Shown: positions 26,379 to 35,315, numbered from the stretch's first letter. The stretch is 64,000 nt of DNA from Streptomyces venezuelae (GCF_008642355.1 NZ_CP029193.1:744001-808000); one strand, 5' to 3'. Notes: generated by a model not told the origin, from the letters alone. Translations and numbers: made by a program.

Positions 26379-26386
26379 CAAAGTGG

Positions 26387-27616
26387 TCAGGTGCGGTCCC
26401 GCCCGGCCGCGGCCCTGAGTGCGGCGATCGTGAGCGCCACGACCAGCAGCGAGGCGAGTGTCGCGATCGCCGCGGACAGGGTGGGCAGCGGCGCCGTCAC
26501 CCGTTCCGGCCGCAGGACGAAGGCGAGCGCCTTCGAATCGAGCCGGTCGTCCACCAGATGGGCGACGGTCAGCGCACCGGCCACCAGGGTGCCCGCCACG
26601 GCCACGAACGGCGAGCCGCTCAGACACAGTGCCGCGCCCGTCACGGCGCAGATGACGGAGACCCCGAGCGCGACGGCGAGGCCGACGGTGGGCGCCCCCG
26701 ACCAGGTCAGCGGGAAGTGGGCCGCCGCGCAGAGCAGGAGCAGCACACCCGCCACGCGACGCAGCCACACCAATGAGGTCCGGGTCCGCACCTGCGCGGC
26801 CGGGGCGTCGGAGGCGTTCGGAGCGGACGGAGTGGCGGTCGTGTTCCCGGCGTCGGTGCCGGCGATGCCCTGGGGGGCGCTGGTGCCCGGGGTGCCGCCC
26901 GCGGCACTGTCGGCGGCAGGTGCGCCCGCGGCACCTGGGGCGCCACCGGTCTCCTTCTGCTCCCGCAGGCTGCCGATCAGCTGCATCAGGTCCTCGACCG
27001 ACCTGGTCGTACCCGCCGCGTGCACCACCTCGGCGCCGCTGTGCGGGTCGTGCGGCGGACGGGAGAGGATGTGCACGAGTCGGCTCACCTCGGGGATGGG
27101 CCGTTCCTCGGCGGCGTGCCGGATGGCCTCGTCCATGTGGTCGGCGGGGTGCTTCGGCGGGCCGAGGAGCTCCACCAGCCGGGTGACGTCGTCGACGGAA
27201 CGGGCCACGGCCGCCAGACGGAGTACGGAGGCGGCGGTCGGCATGCCGTCGGGTGACTGCTCCAGGAGGGTCACCAGGTCGACCACGTCGTCCAGTGGCC
27301 TCGACACCACCGCGACGCGTATGAGCTCGTCCACGGCATCGTCCTCGGCCTCGGGCGCCGCCGGATCCCGGGGCCTGTCCTCGGTGGCGTCGACGGGCCG
27401 GGCCCGCTCGGGGGGAACGCCCTCGGCGACGTCCGCGGCCCTTTCCCGTGCGGGGACGGCCTGGTCGGTGGTGTGGCCTGCCGGGTGCTGCCAGGGGGCG
27501 GGGTCCACGCGGGTCGGGACGCCGAGCTGCGCGGTGCCCCAATGGACCGACGTGGACACCAGCGGTTCGCCGGTCCCGGATGTTTCCCCTGCGGCGGAGA
27601 ATGACTCAGCGGCCAT
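26387..27616 (-). CDS. Membrane protein with N-terminal helical repeats
   Basis: A 409-residue protein. ATG 27616 is chosen for the GGAGAG 6 nt upstream. Residues 1-90 are disordered. About 95-220 hold four imperfect repeats of roughly 33 residues with the pattern A-x-x-R-(S/P)-(V/L)-x-(D/E)-V-x-x-L-(V/I)-x-x-L, for example AAVARSVDDVTRLVELL and AAGTTRSVEDLMQLIGSL. After a Gly/Ala/Pro linker, four transmembrane helices make up the C-terminal half (for example VAGVLLLLCAAAHFPLTW and LAVALGVSVICAVTGAALCL). No catalytic motif is seen. The repeats look like a cytoplasmic protein-interaction module. I do not recognise a named family. Confidence 0.75.
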   Translation of the reverse strand: MAAESFSAAGETSGTGEPLVSTSVHWGTAQLGVPTRVDPAPWQHPAGHTTDQAVPARERAADVAEGVPPERARPVDATEDRPRDPAAPEAEDDAVDELIRVAVVSRPLDDVVDLVTLLEQSPDGMPTAASVLRLAAVARSVDDVTRLVELLGPPKHPADHMDEAIRHAAEERPIPEVSRLVHILSRPPHDPHSGAEVVHAAGTTRSVEDLMQLIGSLREQKETGGAPGAAGAPAADSAAGGTPGTSAPQGIAGTDAGNTTATPSAPNASDAPAAQVRTRTSLVWLRRVAGVLLLLCAAAHFPLTWSGAPTVGLAVALGVSVICAVTGAALCLSGSPFVAVAGTLVAGALTVAHLVDDRLDSKALAFVLRPERVTAPLPTLSAAIATLASLLVVALTIAALRAAAGRDRT

Positions 27617-27798
27617 GTCGTCTCTCCATTTCAGCGGGACACCCTCGCCCCGCACGTGAGCGTGTATCCCGTTGTATGCACGCTTCATGCGGCCCGCCAC
27701 CGGAGGGGGCCTTCCCGGCGGCACGCACGGCATCCGCGCCTCTCCCCGTGTGCGGCCGGGTCATTGCCCGCGGGGAGCGCGCACCGCACACTCGGAGG

Positions 27799-28092
27799 AT
27801 GGGGCGACGGACGCAGGCGCAGCGCGACGCGGACACGGTCGAGATCGCCTACGCGCTGTTCGTGGCGGCGTTCCTCGCCGGAGGCACGCTGCTCGCGGTG
27901 GCGTCACCGGCGCTCTTCTTCGGCGTGCGCTCACCCGGCGAGGGCACGCTGGTCCGGGCCGGCGTGATCGCCGGGTCCGTCGTCTTCTTCACGGTCCTCG
28001 CCGCCGTCCTCCTGCGCCACGGACGGGCGTCGCGGCGGCACGACGAGCCGGTTCAGCCCAGCCAGCCCGGGCGGACGAGACCCGACTCGTAG
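27799..28092 (+). CDS. Small two-helix membrane protein (DUF6332-like)
   Basis: A 97-residue protein starting MGRRTQAQRDADTVEIAYAL, which I recall as the opening of the Streptomyces DUF6332 family. Two transmembrane helices (ALFVAAFLAGGTLLAVASPALFF and AGVIAGSVVFFTVLAAVLL) are separated by a short loop, and the tail is charged. GGAGG directly abuts the ATG, which is too close for a normal ribosome binding site, so the true start could differ. Its 3' end overlaps the convergent response regulator gene by 40 bp. No function is known. Confidence 0.7.
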   Translation: MGRRTQAQRDADTVEIAYALFVAAFLAGGTLLAVASPALFFGVRSPGEGTLVRAGVIAGSVVFFTVLAAVLLRHGRASRRHDEPVQPSQPGRTRPDS

Positions 28093-28718
28093 GCCAGGAC
28101 GACGAGTTGGGCGCGGTCCCGGGCGTTGAGCTTCACCATGGTCCTGCTGACATGGGTCTTGGCCGTGAGTGGACTGACGACCAGACGGCGCGCGATCTCC
28201 CCGTTGGAGAGGCCGATGCCGACCAGCGCCATCACTTCCCGCTCCCGTTCGGTCAGGCCCGCGAGGCTGCCGGCGGTCGCGGGCTCCTTGGAACGCGCCG
28301 CGAACTCGGCGATGAGGCGGCGCGTCACACCCGGTGACAGCAGCGCGTCCCCCTCGACCACCGCCCTCACGGCCCGCAGCAGTTCGTCCGGTTCGGTGTC
28401 CTTGACCAGGAAGCCCGACGCCCCCGAGCGGATCGCCTCGAAGACGTACTCGTCCAGCTCGAAGGTGGTGAGCATGACCACCTTCACGTCGCCCAGGCCG
28501 GGCTCTCCGGTGATCGCGCGGGTGGCGGCGAGTCCGTCGAGAACGGGCATGCGGATGTCCATCAGGACGACGTCGGGGCGCAGCTCCCGCACCTTCCGCA
28601 CCGCCTCGTCGCCGTCCGCGGCCTCCCCGACGACGCCGATGTCGTCCTGTGCGTCGAGCAGCGCCTTGAAACCCGCTCTGACCAACGACTGGTCGTCGGC
28701 GAGCAGTACGCGGATCAC
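28053..28718 (-). CDS. NarL/LuxR-type response regulator
   Basis: A 221-residue protein. The receiver domain (1-120) starts VIRVLLADDQSLVRAG with the acidic pair, has the phospho-acceptor in DVVLMDIRMP and the conserved lysine in GFLVKD. The C-terminal LuxR domain has LTEREREVMALVGIGLSNGEIARRLVVSPLTAKTHVSRTMVKL. The GTG start overlaps the stop of the sensor kinase gene as GTGA, so the two are coupled and form one system. Phosphorylated dimers should activate or repress an unknown regulon. Nearby candidates are the decayed EamA transporter region or distant genes. Confidence 0.95.
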   Translation of the reverse strand: MIRVLLADDQSLVRAGFKALLDAQDDIGVVGEAADGDEAVRKVRELRPDVVLMDIRMPVLDGLAATRAITGEPGLGDVKVVMLTTFELDEYVFEAIRSGASGFLVKDTEPDELLRAVRAVVEGDALLSPGVTRRLIAEFAARSKEPATAGSLAGLTEREREVMALVGIGLSNGEIARRLVVSPLTAKTHVSRTMVKLNARDRAQLVVLAYESGLVRPGWLG

Positions 28719-29998
28719 TGGTCCTCCCGAGGTGCGGTGCGGGCCCGGGGATCCTCGTCCACCGCCCGGGGCAGTACGGCGGTCACGCGGAAGCCGCCTT
28801 CCGGGCGCGGGCCCGCCTCGATCGTGCCACCTAGGGCGGCGGCGCGCTCCCGCATTCCGGCGAGTCCGTTGCCGCTGCCGCCGGCGTCGGTTCCGGTGGC
28901 GGGTCCGTCGTCGTCGATCCGCAGGGTGAGGGACGCCGCTTCGTGGCGCACCAGCACGCGTGCGTGACGTGAACCGGAGTGGCGTACGACGTTGGTCAGC
29001 GCTTCCTGGACGATCCGGAACGCGGCGAGGTCCGTGCCGGGTGCGGGCTGCAACAGCGGCCCCTCCGTGGTGACTTCGACGGTGAGGCCCGCGCTTCCGG
29101 CCTGCTCGACGAGTTCGGGGAGCCGGTCGAGTCCGGGAGCCGGGGCGCGCGGCGCGTCCCCGGGGGTGCGCAGGGTGCCGAGGACCTGCCGCACCTCGCC
29201 CAGCGCCTCCTTGCTGGCGGCCTTGATGGTGGTCAGAGCGGTGCGGGCCTGCTCCGGGTCGGAGTCGAGCAGCGCGAGGCCGACGCCCGCCTGCACGTGG
29301 ATCACGGAGATGCTGTGCGCGAGGACGTCGTGCAGCTCGCGTGCCATCCGCAGCCGCTCCTCGTCCGCCCGCCGCTGCGCGGCCCGCGCGCGCTCGGCCC
29401 GTTCCTTCGCCCACTGTTCACGGCGTACGCGGGCGAGTTCGGAGACGGCGACGATCGCCACGACCCAGACGGCGACGGCCAGTTCCTCGCTCCACGGGCG
29501 GGCGCCGTCGTCGCCGGGCGGCAGCCACGGGTAGAGCCAGTGGGCGATCAGCAGGTGCCCCGCCCACAGCCCGCCGACCGCTCCCCAGGCCGCCCGCCGG
29601 TGCCCCGCGACGATCGCGGCGAAGCAGCCCACGGCGACGGCGAGGAAGACCGGGCCGTAGGGGAACCCGGCGGCGACGTAGACGAGGGTGAGTGCCGCGG
29701 TGGCGTACACGACCGGCACGGGGTGCCGGTGGCGGAACAGGAGCACCGCCGTGGCCAGGAACAGCAGTACCCGCGCGAAGGTGTCGAGGGGCTGCCGTTC
29801 GAGCTGCCCGCGCTCGGCAAAACGCGACCCGACCTGGACGAAGACGGTGAGCGCGGCGGTGGTCGCCCAGGGCAGCCGACGCGCCGCCGAGGCTCCGGGG
29901 CCGCTCGTCCCTTCGGCGCCGCCCCCGGAATTCCACCAGGGCGGTCCGCCCCACCTAGGGAGCGGACCGCCCGGCCTGCCTTCGCGCTGCTCGTCCAT
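28715..29998 (-). CDS. Two-component sensor histidine kinase (HisKA_3 type)
   Basis: A 427-residue kinase. Five to six hydrophobic segments occupy residues about 40-200, then a coiled region rich in Arg/Ala/Glu leads to the dimerisation helix RMARELHDVLAHSISVIHVQAG, whose HD histidine is the phosphorylation site. The HATPase domain shows IVQEALTNVVRHSG (N box) and GNGLAGMRERAAALGG (G box). There is no extracellular sensor domain of size, so the signal is probably sensed in the membrane. It is translated together with the response regulator. ATG 29998 is chosen, though a GTG three codons upstream is also possible. Confidence 0.93.
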   Translation of the reverse strand: MDEQREGRPGGPLPRWGGPPWWNSGGGAEGTSGPGASAARRLPWATTAALTVFVQVGSRFAERGQLERQPLDTFARVLLFLATAVLLFRHRHPVPVVYATAALTLVYVAAGFPYGPVFLAVAVGCFAAIVAGHRRAAWGAVGGLWAGHLLIAHWLYPWLPPGDDGARPWSEELAVAVWVVAIVAVSELARVRREQWAKERAERARAAQRRADEERLRMARELHDVLAHSISVIHVQAGVGLALLDSDPEQARTALTTIKAASKEALGEVRQVLGTLRTPGDAPRAPAPGLDRLPELVEQAGSAGLTVEVTTEGPLLQPAPGTDLAAFRIVQEALTNVVRHSGSRHARVLVRHEAASLTLRIDDDGPATGTDAGGSGNGLAGMRERAAALGGTIEAGPRPEGGFRVTAVLPRAVDEDPRARTAPREDQ

Positions 29999-30104
29999 GC
30001 CGGTCACGCTAGACCGGGGCGGGCGGCGCGGGCGTCCGACGGGCGAGGTGATCACACGTACTCCGCCGGGAGTAGGAGCGGCGCGCCCCGAGGTTGCGGG
30101 GCCG

Positions 30105-30624
30105 TCAGCCCAGGATGAGCAGGACGACGGCCACGACCGCTCCCACCAGGCCGGTCGTCTGCGCGCGCGTGACCCTCTCGCCCGGCGCCGCGACGCCGAG
30201 GACGGTCGGGACGGCGGGTGCAGCGAGGCCAGGACGACGGCGATGGACGGCATCTGCTGCTGGGCCGCCCGCAGGTGGAGGATGCGACCGAGCGCCGCTC
30301 CCGCCCCGATCAGTACCGCGAGGCCCGACAGCCTGAGGGGCTGACGGAACGCTGTCACGTACCGGCACGCGTTCGGCAGCAGCAGGAGGACCACCGCGGC
30401 ACGGCCCAGGCGAAGTCGACGGCCCGGACCGAATCCACGGGCACAGTCGCCGCGAGAGCGACTCCCGGGGCGAGGAGCGGGCCGCCGAACTGCCCGAGGA
30501 ACGTCACCACGGTGAAGTGGATCCGTCTCGACAGCAGGCCGCCCGTGAAGTCGACGATGCCGCAGCAGGCCGCGGAGACCAGTGCGAGAAGAGCGCCCGT
30601 TCCCCGGGGTGCCCCGCAGGCCAC
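30105..30624 (-). pseudogene. Decayed EamA/DMT-family transporter
   Basis: Three pieces in different frames make up an EamA-type permease. From 30624 the start reads GALLALVSAACCGIVDFTGG and runs to about 30400. A second frame continues with LSGLAVLIGAGAALG and LRAAQQQMPSIAVVLASL. A third ends with PGERVTRAQTTGLVGAVVAVVLLILG at 30105. The total is about 170 residues against about 280-300 for the family, so there has been a large internal deletion as well as at least two frameshifts. It cannot make a working transporter. Confidence 0.8.
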
Positions 30625-30667
30625 TCCTGACCCGTGCGGCTACTTCGTGGTGCGCGTGGAATAGACC

Positions 30668-30688
30668 TGTACGTCGGCAAGACGTACA
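30668..30688 (+). promoter_or_regulatory. Perfect inverted repeat, likely operator remnant
   Basis: TGTACGTC (30668-30675) and GACGTACA (30681-30688) flank the 5-bp spacer GGCAA. It lies between the decayed EamA gene and the flavoprotein gene stop, upstream of the pseudogene. This form is typical of TetR-type operators, but no cognate regulator adjoins it. Confidence 0.45.
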
Positions 30689-30745
30689 CGTACGAGGGGA
30701 ACCGGTGCCAGTTGACCGACGCCGGGAAGGCGACGACGGGCGCCG

Positions 30746-31960
30746 CTAGCGGTCTTCCTTCTCGCCCCGCGCCTGCAGAACTCGCCCCACCATCGGATGC
30801 GTACGCACCAGCTCGCCCAGCGTCGTCGAGCCGCGGGTGATCCTCGCGAACGCGTTCCACGCGGGGCGGAAGCCCGTGATCGCCGTGTGCAGCATGCCGG
30901 GGCGGCGCTCGAAGGCCTTGAGCATGCGGCGGCCGACGCTCATCTCCACGCCGAGCCCGGCCTTGATGGCGAAGGCGTAGTTCAGGGCCTGGCGGCGCGC
31001 GTCGACCGCGTCGTGCGCCTCGGCGATCCGCACCGCCCACTCCCCCGCGAGCCGCCCGGAGCGCAGCGCGAAGGAGATGCCCTCGCGGGTCCACGGCTCC
31101 AGGAGACCCGCCGCGTCGCCGCAGACGAGGACGCGGCCGCGGGAGAGCGGCGAGTCGTCGGCGCGGCAGCGCGTCAGGTGCCCGGAGGAGATGCTGGGCT
31201 CGAAGCCCGCGAGGCCGAGCCGGGCGATGAAGTCCTCCAAATACCGCTTGGTGGCCGCACCTTCGCCACGCGCGGAGATGACACCCACGGTGAGGGTGTC
31301 GCCCTTGGGGAACACCCACCCGTAACTGCCCGGCATGGGGCCCCAGTCGATGAGGACCCGCCCCGCCCAGTCCTCGGCGACGGTCTCGGGCACCGGGATC
31401 TCGGCCTCCAGACCGAGGTCGACCTGGTCGAGCTTCACGCCGACGTGCGCGCCTATGCGGCTCGCGCTGCCGTCCGCGCCGACCACGGCGCGGGCCAGGA
31501 CGGTCTCGCCGCCCTGCAGCACCACGGCGACGGTCCGCCGGTCGGGCACCTCGGAGCCGTGCTGCTCCACGCGCGCGACGGTGACACCCGTACGCAGCTC
31601 GGCGCCCGCCTTCTGCGCGTGCTCGACGAGCTGCTGGTCGAACTCGGGGCGGTTGATCAGCCCGAACAGCATCTGCCGTGAGCGGCGGGTGCGGCTGAAC
31701 TTGCCGTCGAGGGTGAACGTCACCGCGTGCACCCGGTCGCGCAACGGCAGCTCGAAGCCGGGCGGCAGGGAGTCGCGCGAGGGGCCGATGATGCCGCCGC
31801 CACACGTCTTGTACCGAGGGATGTCGGCCTTCTCCAGGAGGAGGACGGTACGTCCCGCGACCGCCGCCGCATAGGCCGCCGAGGCCCCCGCAGGGCCGGC
31901 TCCGACCACGACGACGTCCCACACGTGCCGGGTGTCGTCCGCTGAGTTCTCGCTGCTCAC
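30746..31960 (-). CDS. Geranylgeranyl-reductase family FAD-dependent oxidoreductase
   Basis: A 404-residue flavoprotein. The N-terminal FAD Rossmann motif is DVVVVGAGPAGASAAYAAA with the ribose-binding acid in LLLEKADIPR. Then follow CGGGIIGPS, a family mark of geranylgeranyl-reductase-like enzymes, GADGSASRIGAHVG and the second FAD motif RVLVCGDAAGLLEPWTREGISFALRSG. It probably reduces isoprenoid double bonds, for instance on menaquinone or polyprenyl chains, and acts at the membrane face. Members are often found near menaquinone or Nuo genes. Here it is divergent from the dipeptidase with no operon partner. Confidence 0.9.
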   Translation of the reverse strand: MSSENSADDTRHVWDVVVVGAGPAGASAAYAAAVAGRTVLLLEKADIPRYKTCGGGIIGPSRDSLPPGFELPLRDRVHAVTFTLDGKFSRTRRSRQMLFGLINRPEFDQQLVEHAQKAGAELRTGVTVARVEQHGSEVPDRRTVAVVLQGGETVLARAVVGADGSASRIGAHVGVKLDQVDLGLEAEIPVPETVAEDWAGRVLIDWGPMPGSYGWVFPKGDTLTVGVISARGEGAATKRYLEDFIARLGLAGFEPSISSGHLTRCRADDSPLSRGRVLVCGDAAGLLEPWTREGISFALRSGRLAGEWAVRIAEAHDAVDARRQALNYAFAIKAGLGVEMSVGRRMLKAFERRPGMLHTAITGFRPAWNAFARITRGSTTLGELVRTHPMVGRVLQARGEKEDR

Positions 31961-32095
31961 GTTGGTCTACCGCTCCTGATCCCGCTGTTGGCCGCGCTTT
32001 CCCCCGGCATCCTACGGCGGACCCTCCCGGGTCCCTCCTGTGGGAGGATCACATGTACTCACACGTACAACGTCGCACCCACGAGGAGCGTGCCC

Positions 32096-33451
32096 ATGTC
32101 GCCGAATCCGATCGCCGAGACCGTCGCCTCACTCATGCCGAGGGCGAAGGCGGAGCTCACCGAACTGGTGGCCTTCAAGTCGGTGGCGGACTTCGACCAG
32201 TTCCCGAGGAGCGAGAGCGAGGCCGCCGCCGGCTGGGTGGCGGACGCGCTGCGTGCCGAGGGCTTCCAGGACGTGGCACTGCTCGACACCCCGGACGGCA
32301 CACAGTCGGTGTACGGCTTCCTGCCGGGCCCCGAGGGCGCGCCGACGGTCCTCCTCTACGCGCACTATGACGTCCAGCCGCCGCTCGACGAGGCCGCGTG
32401 GGCGACGCCGCCGTTCGAGCTGACGGAGCGCGACGGCCGCTGGTACGGCCGGGGCAGCGCCGACTGCAAGGGCGGCGTCATCATGCACCTGCTCGCGCTG
32501 CGCGCCCTCAAGGCGAACGGCGGCATCCCGGTGAACGTGAAGGTGATCGCGGAAGGCTCCGAGGAGCAGGGCACGGGCGGCCTGGAGCGGTACGCGGAGG
32601 AGCACCCCGGCCTCCTGGCGGCCGACACCATCGTCATCGGTGACGCGGGCAACTTCCGCGTCGGCCTGCCGACGGTGACGTCGACGCTGCGCGGCATGAC
32701 GCTCGTACGCGTCAGTGTCGACACCCTCGAAGGGAACCTGCACTCCGGCCAGTTCGGCGGCGCCGCCCCGGACGCGCTCGCCGCGCTGGTGCGCGCCCTG
32801 GACTCGCTGCGCGCCGAGGACGGTTCGACGACGGTCGACGGTCTGACGAGCGACGCCGTCTGGGACGGGCTGCAGTACGAGGAGAGCGACTTCCGCAGGG
32901 ACGCGAAGGTCCTCGACGGTGTGGAACTGATCGGCGAGGGCACGGTCGCCGACCGCATCTGGGCGCGACCCGCCGTCACCGTCCTCGGCATCGACTGCCC
33001 GCCGGTCGTCGGCGCGACGCCGTCGGTGCAGGCGGCCGCGCGGGCCCTGATCAGCCTGCGGGTGCCGCCGGGCGTGGACGCGGCCGAGGCGACGAAGCTG
33101 CTCCAGGCGCACCTGGAATCGCACACGCCGTGGGGTGCTCGGGTGCGGACGGAGCAGATCGGGCAGGGCCAGCCGTTCCGCGCGGACACGACGAGCCCGG
33201 CGTACGCGGCGATGGCCGAGGCGATGGGCGAGGCCTACCCCGGCGAGGAGATGCAGTACGCGGGCCAGGGCGGCTCGATCCCGCTCTGCAACACCCTCTC
33301 GGCGCTGTACCCGCGTGCGGAGATCCTGCTGATCGGCCTGAGCGAGCCGGAGGCGCAGATCCACGCGGTCAACGAGAGCGTGTCACCCGAGGAACTGGAG
33401 CGGCTCTCGGTGGCCGAGGCGCTGTTCCTCCAGAAGTACGCGGCGAACTGA
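32096..33451 (+). CDS. M20 family dipeptidase / metallopeptidase
   Basis: A 451-residue zinc peptidase. Metal ligands are visible in LLYAHYDVQP (His and the following Asp), GRGSADCKGG (bridging Asp), AEGSEEQGTGGL (catalytic Glu and metal Glu) and VIGDAGN. The C-terminal histidine is in QIHAVNE. The dimerisation lid starts near TLRGMTLVRVSVDTLEGNLHSG. This is the CNDP/PepV-like branch that cleaves dipeptides in the cytoplasm. ATG 32096 has GAGGAG upstream. The next upstream in-frame start is far from any ribosome binding site. A classic hairpin terminator follows at 33488-33515. Confidence 0.93.
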   Translation: MSPNPIAETVASLMPRAKAELTELVAFKSVADFDQFPRSESEAAAGWVADALRAEGFQDVALLDTPDGTQSVYGFLPGPEGAPTVLLYAHYDVQPPLDEAAWATPPFELTERDGRWYGRGSADCKGGVIMHLLALRALKANGGIPVNVKVIAEGSEEQGTGGLERYAEEHPGLLAADTIVIGDAGNFRVGLPTVTSTLRGMTLVRVSVDTLEGNLHSGQFGGAAPDALAALVRALDSLRAEDGSTTVDGLTSDAVWDGLQYEESDFRRDAKVLDGVELIGEGTVADRIWARPAVTVLGIDCPPVVGATPSVQAAARALISLRVPPGVDAAEATKLLQAHLESHTPWGARVRTEQIGQGQPFRADTTSPAYAAMAEAMGEAYPGEEMQYAGQGGSIPLCNTLSALYPRAEILLIGLSEPEAQIHAVNESVSPEELERLSVAEALFLQKYAAN

Positions 33452-33487
33452 GCGCGATCCGCCGGGCCGGCCTCTGGCCGGCAGCCC

Positions 33488-33515
33488 AGGAGCCTCGTCC
33501 TCGGACGGGGCTCCT
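33488..33515 (+). terminator. Intrinsic terminator between convergent genes
   Basis: AGGAGCCTCGTCC pairs with GGACGGGGCTCCT (12 of 13 bp plus one G-T) across a tight loop, followed by TCTTGT. It serves the dipeptidase gene and perhaps the convergent Nudix gene. Confidence 0.8.
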
Positions 33516-33568
33516 TCTTGTGCTCGGCACAGTGCTGCGCGCCGCCGCTGACGGCTGACGGCTATCCG

Positions 33569-34606
33569 CTATCCGCGGATGGGGACCCCTGCCTCCAGGT
33601 AGAGCGTGGCGCCGCGTTCCCGTGCGCGGAGCGCCCAGCGCAGTCGTTCGTAGCGCACGGCGGGCAGCAGGTCGGCCGCTTCCTGTTCGGTGACGAAGCG
33701 CCAGTCGCGGAGTTCGGGCCCCGGCAGGAGCATGCTGACCGCGCCGCTGTCGAGCCGCCCGCCGTCGAAGAGGAAGCGCATCCCCCCGTAGCCGGGCGGG
33801 TTCGGCGGCTCCCAGTCGGCGACCAGCAGGGGCGGCGTGCCGGTGAGCTGGATGCCGGTCTCCTCCGCGACCTCGCGCACTCCCGCGCGCGCGGGCGCCT
33901 CGCCGGGCTCGACGACACCGCCGGGGAACTCCCAGCCGGGCTTGTACGTGGGGTCGACCAGCAGCACTCTGTCCTGTTCATCGAAGAGCAGCACCCCGGC
34001 GGCGAGGGTCTCGGCGGTGGGCTCCGGTGTCTGCACGATGTCGCAGACGGGCGCGGCGCCGCTGCGGACGGCTTCGGCGACGCGTTCGGCGGTCTCGAAG
34101 GGTGTGAGGACGCTGGTGTCGACGACGTGGGCGTCGCCGTCGATCCATTCGGCGCGGGCCGCGCGGTAAGGCTCGACGTGGTCGAAGGCCCACTGGCGCA
34201 CCCGGAGGTCGCCGTCGGGCTCCGGCGGCACGGGCCGACCGGATATCCGCTCGCGCAGGATCGTTTCGTCGGGGGCGAGCAGAACGTGGTGCACACTGAT
34301 CCTGCGCGCCGCGAGACCGCCGAAGATCTCGTCGCGGTACTCCTGTCGCAGCAGCGTCATCGGCACCACGAGGACGCCGCCGACCTCGGCGTGCATCGCG
34401 GCCGCGGTGTCGATGACCAGACGTCGCCAGATCGGCAGGTCCTGATAGTCGTTCACCTCGTCGAGGCGCTTGGGCGGCAGGAGGTGGGGCAGGGTGCCGC
34501 CGATGACCTCGGGGTCGAAGAGCGTGCTGTTCGGGATCAGCTCGATCAGTTCCCGTGCGGCGCTCGTCTTCCCCGCGCCGAACGCACCATTGATCCAGAC
34601 GATCAC
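33569..34606 (-). CDS. P-loop kinase-like / Nudix hydrolase fusion protein
   Basis: A 345-residue two-domain protein. Residues 1-180 form an AAA/zeta-toxin-like nucleotide kinase with the Walker A motif INGAFGAGKTSAAREL and downstream helices (RRLVIDTAAAMHAEVGG, LLAPDETILRERI). Residues about 195-345 are a Nudix domain with GGVVEPGEAPARAGVREVAEETGI matching the Gx5Ex7REUxEExGU box. GTG 34606 is preferred because GAGGGGG precedes it and it opens directly on the P-loop strand. The combination suggests phosphorylation and pyrophosphohydrolysis on the same class of nucleotide or sugar substrates. The true substrate is unknown. Confidence 0.88.
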   Translation of the reverse strand: MIVWINGAFGAGKTSAARELIELIPNSTLFDPEVIGGTLPHLLPPKRLDEVNDYQDLPIWRRLVIDTAAAMHAEVGGVLVVPMTLLRQEYRDEIFGGLAARRISVHHVLLAPDETILRERISGRPVPPEPDGDLRVRQWAFDHVEPYRAARAEWIDGDAHVVDTSVLTPFETAERVAEAVRSGAAPVCDIVQTPEPTAETLAAGVLLFDEQDRVLLVDPTYKPGWEFPGGVVEPGEAPARAGVREVAEETGIQLTGTPPLLVADWEPPNPPGYGGMRFLFDGGRLDSGAVSMLLPGPELRDWRFVTEQEAADLLPAVRYERLRWALRARERGATLYLEAGVPIRG

Positions 34607-34919
34607 GGTTCCCCCTCTTCTGTTGGCCCCCTGTGGCTTGCCCGCAACACCCTGCCATGGAAACCCGGCCCTGATGGAAGGGGAGGCCACCCACGGCCCT
34701 CACGTGTCGCTTCACACCCCACCGTCAAGGAGAACGCCGCAACTTCACCCCAAGGAGTGGCGCTGCCCTTCCGTGAATCGTTCCCGCACCTCGGGGCGCA
34801 TCCACCCCCGCTAGCGTTTTCCCGGCAGGCCCCCCAGTCCCCGGGCGCCTCTCGTAACTGGCACTCCCGTTGCGCCACGCTCCTCCAGGGGTATGTCGGC
34901 GCCGGCGCTGGGGGGATGA

Positions 34920-35315
34920 ATGCGGCAGCACGAACTGAAGACACACACGCGTGAGGACTTCGATCAGCCTCCACGGGTGTATGGACTCGACCACGCGATA
35001 GTGATCGAACTCCACGGAGAGATCGACCTGGTGGCCTACCACCGCACCGTGGCGCTGATGGACGCCGTGACCACGGGCCCCGAGTCCGTCGTGGTCATCG
35101 ACCTGAGCCGGATCACGTTCATCGACTGTTCCGGGCTTTCCCTCCTCATGCGGGCCCACCGGAGGGTGACGGCGCGAGGCGGCCACCTGCGCATCGTCTG
35201 TTCGCACCGGCTGACCCTGCGCATGCTGCGTGTCACGAAGCTCAGCGCGACCCTGTCACCGGCGCCGACGCTCAGCGCGGCGCTCCTCGACCCGCCCGGC
35301 CACGAGGCGCCCTGA
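34920..35315 (+). CDS. STAS-domain anti-sigma factor antagonist
   Basis: A 131-residue protein. After about 25 variable residues the STAS fold begins (AIVIELHGEIDLVAYHRTV), followed by SVVVIDLSRITFIDCSGLSLLMRAHRR. The DCSGLS serine is the predicted phosphorylation site targeted by an anti-sigma kinase. Unphosphorylated protein would bind the anti-sigma factor and free a SigB/SigF-like sigma factor. ATG 34920 has a GGGGGG tract upstream. No anti-sigma or sigma gene lies nearby, so the partners are elsewhere. The end overlaps the convergent tetR by 44 bp. Confidence 0.88.
   Translation: MRQHELKTHTREDFDQPPRVYGLDHAIVIELHGEIDLVAYHRTVALMDAVTTGPESVVVIDLSRITFIDCSGLSLLMRAHRRVTARGGHLRIVCSHRLTLRMLRVTKLSATLSPAPTLSAALLDPPGHEAP

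Noticed and set aside
30634..30840. Small plus-strand protein with LYVGKTYTYEG
   Set aside because: Its sequence is the translation of the palindrome region and then runs antisense into the flavoprotein gene; no ribosome binding site.
34916..34918. Alternative ATG for the STAS protein
   Set aside because: ATG 34916 is in another frame that does not encode the STAS domain.
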